From Gammaproteobacteria bacterium (GTDB lineage: Bacteria > Pseudomonadota > Gammaproteobacteria > Enterobacterales > Alteromonadaceae), in assembly GCA_027484495.1 (NCBI GenBank), contig JAIXSW010000326.1, forward strand, positions 1-9,670: 9,670 nucleotides of DNA, given 5' to 3'. Within the stretch, counting starts at the first letter, position 1, and every line of letters starts with the position of its first letter. Below the pieces are notes generated by a model. That model was not told where the DNA came from. It saw only the letters and a program-made list of their open reading frames with translations, and did no database searches. Shown here in pieces: positions 1 to 5,853 of this stretch. Both the position numbers and the translations under genes were made by a program.

Positions 1-11
1 ACAGAGTCATT

Positions 12-96
12 TGGTGCCTAGGGTCGGACTCGAACCGACACGGGTTTCCCCGGCGGATTTTGAATCCGCTGCGTCTACCGATTTCGCCACCCAGGC
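12..96 (-). tRNA. leuX: tRNA-Leu, anticodon CAA
   Basis: A complete class II tRNA of 85 nt including an encoded 3' CCA (at 12-14 on the + strand). The acceptor stem GCCTGGG pairs with CCTAGGC with one G-T wobble. The anticodon stem GCGGA/TCCGC closes the loop TTCAAAA, giving anticodon CAA at 62-60, which reads UUG leucine codons. A variable arm and a T arm with GGTTCGAGTCC follow. The D-arm and anticodon-arm sequence closely resembles E. coli leuX as I recall it, and leuX in E. coli also lies near pepA-lptFG, so the location appears conserved. leuX is a well-known integration site for genomic islands. Here the 3' end points out of the left edge, so any island at that end would be outside this window. 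Confidence 0.97.
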
Positions 97-122
97 ATTT
101 GAGAGGAATTTGGAGCAGTAAA

Positions 123-158
123 CACCCGCATTATACAAAGCCTTCCCGCCCCTGCAAG
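123..158 (-). promoter_or_regulatory. Stable-RNA promoter of the tRNA-Leu gene
   Basis: On the minus strand a perfect TATAAT -10 box (130-135) lies about 34 nt upstream of the mature tRNA. It is followed by a GC-rich discriminator (GCGGG), which is typical of stringently controlled stable-RNA promoters. A weak -35 candidate, CTTGCA (153-158), sits 17 bp further up. Transcription would start near 123, giving a 5' leader of roughly 25 nt. The -10 and discriminator are clear; the -35 is poor. Confidence 0.7.
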
Positions 159-216
159 CAAAATCTCAATCCTGACAATCAATTGCGCAATTTTGCAGCA
201 ATCTTTCATCCAGTAA

Positions 217-243
217 ACACAGCGGATTCAAAATCCGCTGTGT
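217..243 (-). terminator. 12-bp hairpin downstream of the lipocalin-like gene, copy of the tRNA-Leu anticodon arm
   Basis: A perfect 12-bp inverted repeat (ACACAGCGGATT / AATCCGCTGTGT) closes a 3-nt loop, CAA. It lies 10 nt after the stop of the minus-strand gene ending at 254 and upstream of the tRNA promoter, so it is well placed to end that transcript. The trailing T run on the minus strand is very short (GTGTTTAC), so it is not a classical strong intrinsic terminator. Read on the plus strand, 211-238 matches the tRNA-Leu D-loop to anticodon-stem segment (53-80 of the minus-strand gene) at 25 of 28 bases. All three differences are G in the tRNA and A in the copy. Whether it works as a terminator, is a tRNA scar, or both is inference. 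Confidence 0.5.
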
Positions 244-253
244 CTTAGCTGGG

Positions 254-757
254 TCATTGCGCTCCACCACTGACACGTAACCAGTGCTCTTCAATCTGAA
301 TGCCATCTTCCAGGCCCTGGTGGCGCCAGTTGTCGCCGCTGACTGCACACTGGAAATGGTAGGTTTTGCCCTGCAGCCTTGGCAATGAGGTGGCGTCGAC
401 CTGTTCGTGATAACCACTGGCATCGGCCTTGAAGCTGCCGGACGCGGCGACGTTAAATGTGCCGTCGGGCGCCCAGGTGATAAAGCTGAAATGGTGGCCG
501 GCGATCAGTTTGCGGCTCTTGGTTTGCTGATCTTTGATTTCGCCGACGACTTTGCCACTGCCGTCCCGGTAAATCGCATAATGCAGCTGCCAGGTCCCTT
601 GCAACATCGCATTGCTGCAGGGCTTATCCACTGTGGTACTGGCGCCACTTTGCTGTGCAACGGCATATGTTGTCGCACTACTCAGTAACAGTGCGGTCAG
701 GGCTGCTGCTGCTGCCCGACGCATCAGTGCTGTACGGCTAATCTTGCTGCATGACAT
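254..757 (-). CDS. Exported lipocalin-like (DUF4488-type) protein
   Basis: Encodes 167 aa. The ATG start at 757 is preceded by a good ribosome site (AAGGAA at 763-768, 5 nt spacing). An alternative in-frame Met at residue 12 lacks comparable support. Residues 13-34 form a signal peptide: RR, then an Ala/Leu-rich core, with likely cleavage after AVA at 34. The mature part opens with the GTWQL motif (54-58) typical of small lipocalin-like beta-barrel proteins. It ends with a GLEDG-x-x-IEEHWLRV pattern (148-162), which is also family-like. Cys47 and Cys137 could form a disulfide in the periplasm. The ligand and role are unknown. It is a single-gene unit between tRNA-Leu and the RDD gene, with a palindromic operator upstream (797-814) and a hairpin downstream. 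The family call rests on motif recall, not on a search. Confidence 0.8.
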   Translation of the reverse strand: MSCSKISRTALMRRAAAAALTALLLSSATTYAVAQQSGASTTVDKPCSNAMLQGTWQLHYAIYRDGSGKVVGEIKDQQTKSRKLIAGHHFSFITWAPDGTFNVAASGSFKADASGYHEQVDATSLPRLQGKTYHFQCAVSGDNWRHQGLEDGIQIEEHWLRVSGGAQ

Positions 758-796
758 TGACGTTCCTTGCGAGTTGAGAAGGGAATTGGCAAATAA

Positions 797-814
797 ATTG
801 ACAACGTTGTCAAT
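797..814. promoter_or_regulatory. Perfect 18-bp palindrome, LacI-family type operator
   Basis: ATTGACAACGTTGTCAAT is its own reverse complement over all 18 bases, with the central CG that is characteristic of LacI-family operators. It lies about 40 bp upstream of the lipocalin-like gene start (757, minus strand) and about 120 bp upstream of the RDD gene start (938, plus strand). It also contains TTGACA, so it could cover a -35 element on either strand, although I find no convincing -10 at correct spacing on the minus strand. Its position close to the lipocalin-like gene suggests that gene is the controlled one. No regulator gene is in the window. Other dimeric repressors remain possible. Confidence 0.65.
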
Positions 815-881
815 CTGCCTGAAATATCGGCAGCGGGCAAGCGTTCCTGCTGTAGTCCCGCGGTCCTAACAAAGCCGCCAG

Positions 882-911
882 CTGACGCCTCCCAACCGTC
901 CATGTTAGACT
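882..911 (+). promoter_or_regulatory. Possible promoter of the RDD gene
   Basis: An extended -10 candidate, TGTTAGACT (903-911), lies 26 bp before the RDD start. A CTGACG -35 candidate (882-887) sits 18 bp upstream of the -10 hexamer TAGACT (906-911). Each hexamer matches the sigma-70 consensus at four of six bases, and the TG extension supports the -10. Plausible but unproven. Confidence 0.35.
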
Positions 912-937
912 GCCGTCAGTTCTGAACTGGAGTTTAT

Positions 938-1435
938 ATGTACACTGAAGCCCCCCGCGCCAGCCTGCTGCGCCGTTTGTCTGCCATCATGTACGACCTG
1001 CTGGTCATTTGTGCGATCTGGATGTTTGCCATGGCGCTGGCTCTTGCTGCCGTGGCGTTGCTGGCCAAAGCCGGCGTGATCTCACTGCAGGGATATCAGG
1101 ATGAAGCTGAGTATATTCAAAAACATGCGATCTGGTTTCAGCTATACAGCACGGCCTGTATCTTGTGGTTTTATCTATATTTCTGGGTCAAGGCCGGCCA
1201 GACGCTGGGTATGCGCGCCTGGCGGATGTTGTTAATCAGTAGCGACGGCAAGCCGGTGACGATGCGTCAGGCCTTCATCCGCTTACTGACGTCATTGGCT
1301 GGTATTGGTAATTTTTGGTTGTGGATCCGTTGGGGTAAAGGTCTGGCACTACAGGACCAGTTAGCCGGCACCATCGTGGTGGTGCTGACAAAAGAACAAA
1401 GCAGTGCCCTGAATCTACACCGGAATGCGCGGTAG
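938..1435 (+). CDS. RDD family inner-membrane protein
   Basis: 165 aa, the usual size for single-domain RDD proteins. The ATG at 938 has a ribosome site, GGAG (929-932), at 5 nt. The family's signature residues are visible: Arg12/Arg13 and Asp20 in RRLSAIMYD at the first membrane segment, the GQTLGMRAWRM block after the second, and Asp140 in ALQDQLAGT near the end. Hydrophobic stretches at about 18-46, 66-87 and 109-128 fit three or so membrane spans, although the third is broken by a Gly/Trp-rich patch. RDD proteins are poorly characterised; some have been linked to ion or small-solute transport. The gene converges on lptG, 9 nt away, and shares its terminator sequence. The family assignment is firm but the function is not known. 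Confidence 0.9.
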   Translation: MYTEAPRASLLRRLSAIMYDLLVICAIWMFAMALALAAVALLAKAGVISLQGYQDEAEYIQKHAIWFQLYSTACILWFYLYFWVKAGQTLGMRAWRMLLISSDGKPVTMRQAFIRLLTSLAGIGNFWLWIRWGKGLALQDQLAGTIVVVLTKEQSSALNLHRNAR

Positions 1436-1458
1436 GCTCTGGGCCTACCCGCGTTTTT
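1428..1458 (+). terminator. Intrinsic terminator at the RDD/lptG convergence
   Basis: GGTAGGC (1431-1437) pairs with GCCTACC (1443-1449) around a 5-nt loop. After a single bulged C the stem continues for three more pairs (1428-1430 with 1451-1453), and a run of five T follows on the plus strand (1454-1458). This is a standard rho-independent terminator for the RDD gene. The RDD stop TAG (1433-1435) is in the left arm and the lptG stop (CTA at 1445-1447 on this strand) is in the right arm. On the minus strand the hairpin has no T run, so it would end lptFG transcription less efficiently. Confidence 0.8.
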
Positions 1459-2512
1459 GCATCAGATAGACGGCGATGCCGATAAACAATACGCTCGGCG
1501 TAATGGCGCCCAACAATGGCGGCAGTTGATACACCAGCGCGACCGGGCCAAACACTTCGTTGGCCATATAAAAACCAAAACCGGTCAGGATGCCCATCAG
1601 TACGCGCGCAGCCATCGTCACGCTACGCAGCGGGCCGAAAATAAACGACAGTGCCAGTAATAACATCGCGACAATCGTCAGCGGCTGCGTGGCTTTACGC
1701 CAGTACGCCAGCTGATAGCGGCTACTTTCCTGCTGATTGACCTGACGGTATTCGATATATTCGGCCAGACCTTTTAAGCTGAGCAATTCCGGTTTAATCG
1801 ACATTACGCCGAGTTTGTCCGGCGTTAACGTCGAACGCCAGCGCTGCTCAGGCCAATGATGTTTCTCAATTTTTTCATCGCGAAACGCCAACCGGCTGAC
1901 GTCCTGCAACTGCCAGACGCCATTAAAAAAACTGGCGGCGCGGGCGTGCACAATCGCCTGCAGCGCTAAGTCGGGGGTGAATTCAAAAATCGTGATGTCT
2001 TTCAGCGCACCATCGTCTGACACCTGGCGGATGTTAACAAAATCATCGCCGTCTTTGGCCCAGACCCCTTGTTGCGCGGCCAGTAAGTCACCACCGGAAA
2101 TGGCTTTGGCTTTGAGTTCACGGGCGAATTTCTCCGCCGTCGGCGCGCCCCACTCGGCCACCGCCATCACCAGCACCATCATCAGCAAGGCGGTTTTCAT
2201 CACCGAACTGATGATATTGAGCCGCGACAACCCCGCCGCCTGCATCACCACCAGCTCGCTATTACTGGCCAGCATGCCAAGGCCAATCAAGCCGCCAATC
2301 AGCGCCGCCATCGGGAAAAATGTCACCAGATCACCAGGGATAGTGAACAGGCTGAACATCGCTGCTACCAACACCGTGTAGTCGCCACGATCGGTCAGAC
2401 GCAACTGGTCGATAAAGCGGAACATGCCGGATAACACCAAAAGCACGGTCAGGCTCAGCAAGGTGGTGGATAAAATGATCCGGCCAATATACAAATCGAT
2501 AATTTTAAGCAT
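1445..2512 (-). CDS. lptG: LPS export ABC transporter permease LptG
   Basis: 355 aa. The ATG at 2512 is chosen over an upstream in-frame start at 2533: it has a strong GGAGG (2517-2521) at 4 nt, and MLKIIDLYIGR is the normal LptG N-terminus. LptG forms the inner-membrane LptB2FG complex with LptF and the ATPase LptB, which extracts LPS from the inner membrane and passes it to LptC and the periplasmic bridge. Three hydrophobic segments precede a periplasmic beta-jellyroll domain of about 130 residues (roughly 125-260), and three more segments follow, as expected. The SNSELVVMQAAGLS block after the second segment is the conserved cytoplasmic coupling region that contacts LptB. It overlaps the end of lptF by 8 nt, so translation is probably coupled. 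It ends inside a shared terminator hairpin. Confidence 0.96.
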   Translation of the reverse strand: MLKIIDLYIGRIILSTTLLSLTVLLVLSGMFRFIDQLRLTDRGDYTVLVAAMFSLFTIPGDLVTFFPMAALIGGLIGLGMLASNSELVVMQAAGLSRLNIISSVMKTALLMMVLVMAVAEWGAPTAEKFARELKAKAISGGDLLAAQQGVWAKDGDDFVNIRQVSDDGALKDITIFEFTPDLALQAIVHARAASFFNGVWQLQDVSRLAFRDEKIEKHHWPEQRWRSTLTPDKLGVMSIKPELLSLKGLAEYIEYRQVNQQESSRYQLAYWRKATQPLTIVAMLLLALSFIFGPLRSVTMAARVLMGILTGFGFYMANEVFGPVALVYQLPPLLGAITPSVLFIGIAVYLMQKRG

Positions 2513-3620
2513 GTTGCCTCCGGCCCCGGCCATTCAGGCGGGCGGCAAAACGCTGATAACCGGCGCGGCTTTGCAGCAATAAAAATACGCCCAGTAACAA
2601 TGCCATGGCGTGGATCCACCACATGCCGAGCCAGGCCGGAATTTTTTCATTTTCAATCAGGTTGCGACAGACAATCAGCAAAATGTAATAACCAAGGAAT
2701 AACGCCAGCGCCGGCAATAACTTACCAAATTTGCCCTGGCGCGGATTGACCCGGCTCATGGGTACGGCCAGCAACATCAGGATCGGAATGGACAATGGGA
2801 TCGCCAGCCGCCAGTGCCACTCGGCTTTGGCTTCGGCACTGTCGATAGCGAGCAACTGGTCAGTAGGCAGTGAACTCAGCTTGCGCCGGCGTTGCTCGAC
2901 CTGTTGTTCGCGGATCTGAATGTCATAACGGCCAAATTCCAGCACGTCGAATTGCGGCGCATCAACGGAACCGGCATAACGCCGGCCGTTGCTGAGCACC
3001 AGCCGCTGCGCGCCGTTATTGTCTTCGGCGATGGCGCCGGTTTCGGCGTACACCACGGAGCCGGTTAAGTTATCTTCGCTGGCCGATTGCGCCAGAAACA
3101 CGCGGGACAGCTGTGTGCCGTCGCGATTCATGTCCTGCACAAACACCACAGCTTTTTCGTTGGAGGTTTGCTGGAAACGCCCGGGTAATAAAGTAGACAG
3201 CCCGGAATCAGCATCAGCTTTGGCCATAATTTCGTATTCACGTTCAGCCGCCCATGGGCTTAAGTACATCATCAGACCGCCGGCAGCCAATGCCATCCCT
3301 AGGCTCAAAACCAAGGTCAGCCGGGTGACATACCATTCGCTGATGCCGGTGGCATGTAAAACGGTCATTTCGCTCTCAGCATAGATGCGGCTGTAGGCAA
3401 CCAAAACGCCTAAAAAAGCGGCTAAAGGCAGGATCAACACCGCCAACTGCGGTAATTTCAAAGAAATCAAAGTCAGCACCAACTGGCCCGGTAATTCACC
3501 TTCTGAGGCGTCCGCCAGTATTTTCACGAAGCGCTGGCTTAAGATGATGGTGATCAGGATCAGAAATACCGCGAGCTGAGATTTAAAGACTTCACCAATC
3601 AAGTAGCGAAAAACAATCAA
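2505..3620 (-). CDS. lptF: LPS export ABC transporter permease LptF
   Basis: 371 aa, close to E. coli LptF. The start is a TTG at 3620. It is supported by a good AGGGGG ribosome site (3626-3631) at 5 nt and by the N-terminus MIVFRYLIGEVFKSQLAVF, which aligns residue for residue with the start of E. coli LptF. LptF partners LptG and LptB in ATP-driven LPS extraction. Membrane segments lie at about 12-32, 55-78 and 100-124. A periplasmic jellyroll domain (about 130-265) is followed by three C-terminal segments. The ESEMTVLHATGIS block (about 82-94) is the LptB-coupling region, and the conserved NPRQG motif is at 292-296. The stop TAA overlaps the lptG start. Transcription starts in the divergent region shared with pepA. 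Confidence 0.96.
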   Translation of the reverse strand: MIVFRYLIGEVFKSQLAVFLILITIILSQRFVKILADASEGELPGQLVLTLISLKLPQLAVLILPLAAFLGVLVAYSRIYAESEMTVLHATGISEWYVTRLTLVLSLGMALAAGGLMMYLSPWAAEREYEIMAKADADSGLSTLLPGRFQQTSNEKAVVFVQDMNRDGTQLSRVFLAQSASEDNLTGSVVYAETGAIAEDNNGAQRLVLSNGRRYAGSVDAPQFDVLEFGRYDIQIREQQVEQRRRKLSSLPTDQLLAIDSAEAKAEWHWRLAIPLSIPILMLLAVPMSRVNPRQGKFGKLLPALALFLGYYILLIVCRNLIENEKIPAWLGMWWIHAMALLLGVFLLLQSRAGYQRFAARLNGRGRRQHA

Positions 3621-3813
3621 AAAAGCCCCCTAAAAACCTGTCTTTTTGCTGGCACGCTGGTAATTTTTAAGTAAACTGGATATTTATAGCAATTATTATC
3701 AACGAAACTGCAGCGGATTCCGAGCTTTTTATTAGCGCAGAACAGCTCTTCACCAAGCATAGCGCCCAGTCCGGCCCCCTGCTGCAATTTGTCTCTTTGA
3801 ATCAGGAGTCCCC
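3621..3813. promoter_or_regulatory. Divergent lptF / pepA promoter region
   Basis: 193 bp separate the start codons of the divergent lptF and pepA genes. The stretch 3656-3705 is AT-rich and carries -10-like hexamers in both directions: TATTAT on the plus strand near 3695, and TATAAA on the minus strand near 3685. Neither has a convincing -35 at 16-18 bp, so exact start sites are not assigned. The remainder (3706-3800) is an untranslated leader for pepA with no clear hairpin or regulator site that I could see. Confidence 0.5.
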
Positions 3814-5322
3814 ATGGAGTTCAGCGTTAAAAGCGGAAGTCCGGAAAAACAACGCAGTGCCTGCATTGTCGTTGGTGTTTATGAGCCGCGCCGGCTGTCC
3901 GCCGTGGCCGAACAGCTGGATAAAATCAGCGAAGGTTATATCAGTAACCTGTTGCGCCGGGGCGACCTCGAAGGCAAACCGGGTCAGATGTTATTGCTGC
4001 ATCATGTGCCGAACGTGCTCAGCGAGCGCGTACTGCTGGTCGGGTGTGGCAAAGAACGTGAATTAGACGAGCGCCAGTATCGCCAGATCATCGCCAAAAC
4101 CATCAGCACGCTGAACGAAACCGGCTCGATGGAAGCGGTGTGTTTCCTGTCAGAACTCCATGTCAAAGGCCGCGACACCTACTGGAAAGTGCGTCATGCC
4201 GTCGAAACGACGCAAGACTGTCTCTATGTATTCGACAAACTGAAAAGCAAAAAAGACGAAACGCGCCGCCCGCTGCGCAAAATCGTCTTTAACGTGCCGA
4301 CCCGGCGCGACCTGACCATCGGTGAAAAGGCCGTCGAACATGGACTGGCCGTGGCTGCTGGTATCAAAAAATGTAAAGACGTCGGCAATATGCCGCCGAA
4401 TATCTGTACGCCGCTGTGGCTGGCAGATCAGGCGAAGAAGCTGACTGAGCTGTCAGACAAAATCAAAGTTGAAATCCTTGGCACAGCTGAAATGGCAGCG
4501 CTTGGTATGAATTCATACCTCGCGGTGGCACGTGGCTCCGAAAACCCGGCTGCGATGGCAGTGATCCACTATCAGGGCGCCGCCGACAACAGCGCGCCTG
4601 TGGTGCTGGTTGGTAAAGGCCTGACCTTTGACACCGGCGGCATCAGCATCAAACCATCAGATGCGATGGATGAAATGAAATACGACATGTGCGGCGCTGC
4701 TTCTGTGCTTGGCACTATGCAGGCGGCAGCGTCGCTGGGCTTGCCGCTGAATATCATTGGTGTATTAGCGGCAGCGGAAAACATGCCGGATGGCAATGCC
4801 TATCGTCCGGGTGACATTCTGACCACGATGTCTGGTCAGACGGTTGAGGTGCTCAATACCGACGCCGAAGGCCGCTTAGTGCTGTGTGACGCGCTGACCT
4901 ATGTCGAACGTTTTGACCCGGATGTGGTGATCGACGTCGCCACCTTAACCGGTGCCTGTGTCATTGCACTCGGTAAACACGCGTCCGGCTTATTGAGTAA
5001 CCACAATCCGCTGGCGCATGAAATTCTCAATGCGTCCGAGCAAAGTGGCGACCGCGCCTGGCGTTTACCGCTGTGGGACGATTATCAGGACCAGCTGGAA
5101 AGCCCGTTTGCCGACTTCAGCAACCTCGGTGGCCGCGCCGCCGGCACTATCACCGCAGCTTGTTTCCTGTCGCGCTTTACCCGCAAATACAACTGGGCGC
5201 ATCTGGATATCGCCGGCACCGCCTGGCGCAGTGGCGGTAAAGACAAAGGCTCAACCGGCCGTCCGGTGGCGATGCTGACGCAGTTTTTAATCAACCGCGC
5301 CGGCCATCATCCACAGGATTAA
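3814..5322 (+). CDS. pepA: Leucyl aminopeptidase PepA (M17 family)
   Basis: 502 aa, one shorter than E. coli PepA. The ATG at 3814 has AGGAG (3804-3808) at 5 nt. It is a cytosolic hexameric metallo-aminopeptidase that removes N-terminal residues from peptides. The N-terminal macro-like domain (about 1-165) is followed by the catalytic domain. Two-metal ligands are in place: Lys268, Asp273, Asp291, Asp350 and Glu352. So are the catalytic Lys280 and Arg354 and the family signature NTDAEGR (348-354), each offset by two from E. coli numbering. In E. coli, PepA also binds DNA in carAB control and in Xer recombination at plasmid cer sites; whether this protein does so is unknown. First gene of pepA-holC-valS, divergent from lptFG. 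Confidence 0.98.
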   Translation: MEFSVKSGSPEKQRSACIVVGVYEPRRLSAVAEQLDKISEGYISNLLRRGDLEGKPGQMLLLHHVPNVLSERVLLVGCGKERELDERQYRQIIAKTISTLNETGSMEAVCFLSELHVKGRDTYWKVRHAVETTQDCLYVFDKLKSKKDETRRPLRKIVFNVPTRRDLTIGEKAVEHGLAVAAGIKKCKDVGNMPPNICTPLWLADQAKKLTELSDKIKVEILGTAEMAALGMNSYLAVARGSENPAAMAVIHYQGAADNSAPVVLVGKGLTFDTGGISIKPSDAMDEMKYDMCGAASVLGTMQAAASLGLPLNIIGVLAAAENMPDGNAYRPGDILTTMSGQTVEVLNTDAEGRLVLCDALTYVERFDPDVVIDVATLTGACVIALGKHASGLLSNHNPLAHEILNASEQSGDRAWRLPLWDDYQDQLESPFADFSNLGGRAAGTITAACFLSRFTRKYNWAHLDIAGTAWRSGGKDKGSTGRPVAMLTQFLINRAGHHPQD

Positions 5323-5328
5323 CCCAAG

Positions 5329-5364
5329 CAGCCACCCGGTGAGGCTCGCCAGACCGGGTGGCTG
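5329..5364 (+). repeat. 12-bp perfect stem-loop between pepA and holC
   Basis: CAGCCACCCGGT (5329-5340) pairs perfectly with ACCGGGTGGCTG (5353-5364). The 12-nt loop can itself form a small GGC/GCC stem. It starts 6 nt after the pepA stop and ends about 30 nt before the holC start. No T run follows on either strand, so it is not a typical intrinsic terminator. It more likely acts as an RNA stability or processing element, or as a weak attenuator that sets pepA above holC-valS expression. The structure is seen directly; its role is inferred. Confidence 0.6.
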
Positions 5365-5395
5365 TGTATGAGTGCGTGTTAATGAGAGCCAACTA

Positions 5396-5827
5396 ATGCA
5401 AGTGCAATTTTTTTTGCTGCAACAAGATGAGCTGGCAGGCATGCCGGCTCATTTTGCTTTGACCTGCCAGCTGTGTGCCGACTTGTTCCGCGCCAACCAG
5501 CGCGTGTTTGTCTACTGCCCAAATCAGCAAGACGCCGAGGCGGTCGATGAGGTATTATGGCAGTTTGACGCTGAACGCTTTGTGCCACACAACCTGGCAG
5601 GCGAAGGCCCGGCCCGTGGGGCTCCGGTCGAGATCAGCTGGCAAGGTCCAAGGACCAGCCGCCAGGTGCTGATTAACCTCACCGACACTGTGCCCGCTTT
5701 TGCCAACCGCTTCAGTCAGATCATCGAATTTGTGCCGGCGGCCGAACAAGGCAAAGCCGCGGCGCGACAGAAATTTAAACATTACCGTCAGCTTGGGGTG
5801 GAACCGCAAACGCGTACCCCCGGATAA
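5396..5827 (+). CDS. holC: DNA polymerase III chi subunit HolC
   Basis: 143 aa from the ATG at 5396. An upstream in-frame GTG at 5372 would add eight residues (MRVNESQL) not typical of the family. The MQVQFFLL start matches the usual beta-strand N-terminus of chi. The ribosome site is weak (GAGAG, about 9 nt upstream), so the start is less certain than the identity. Chi links the clamp-loader complex, through psi (HolD), to single-stranded-DNA-binding protein at the replication fork. The FVPHNLAGEGP block (residues about 63-73) followed by GAPVEISW is the clearest chi signature, and the later IIEFVP motif (about 106-111) is also conserved. It sits in the standard pepA-holC-valS order, 73 nt after pepA and 26 nt before valS. 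Confidence 0.93.
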   Translation: MQVQFFLLQQDELAGMPAHFALTCQLCADLFRANQRVFVYCPNQQDAEAVDEVLWQFDAERFVPHNLAGEGPARGAPVEISWQGPRTSRQVLINLTDTVPAFANRFSQIIEFVPAAEQGKAAARQKFKHYRQLGVEPQTRTPG

Positions 5828-5853
5828 GTTGTTGATGAGATCAGGCAGAAATC

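Noticed and set aside
181..192. AATTGCGCAATT, perfect 12-bp palindrome upstream of the tRNA promoter
   Set aside because: Short self-complementary words are common. It is not at a typical regulator position with other support, so I do not call it an operator.
407..688. Plus-strand open frame of 93 codons opposite the lipocalin-like gene
   Set aside because: Antisense shadow; the minus-strand frame has the signal peptide, family motifs and ribosome site.
2513..2533. Upstream in-frame start for LptG giving an extra MAGAGGN
   Set aside because: The ATG at 2512 has a strong GGAGG and gives the conserved N-terminus. The extension lies inside lptF and covers the ribosome site.
3711..3721. GCAGCGGATTC, an 11-base match to the tRNA-Leu anticodon-arm region, in the lptF/pepA spacer
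   Set aside because: Short enough to arise by chance when all tRNA words are compared with 9.7 kb on both strands. There is no hairpin or further similarity around it.
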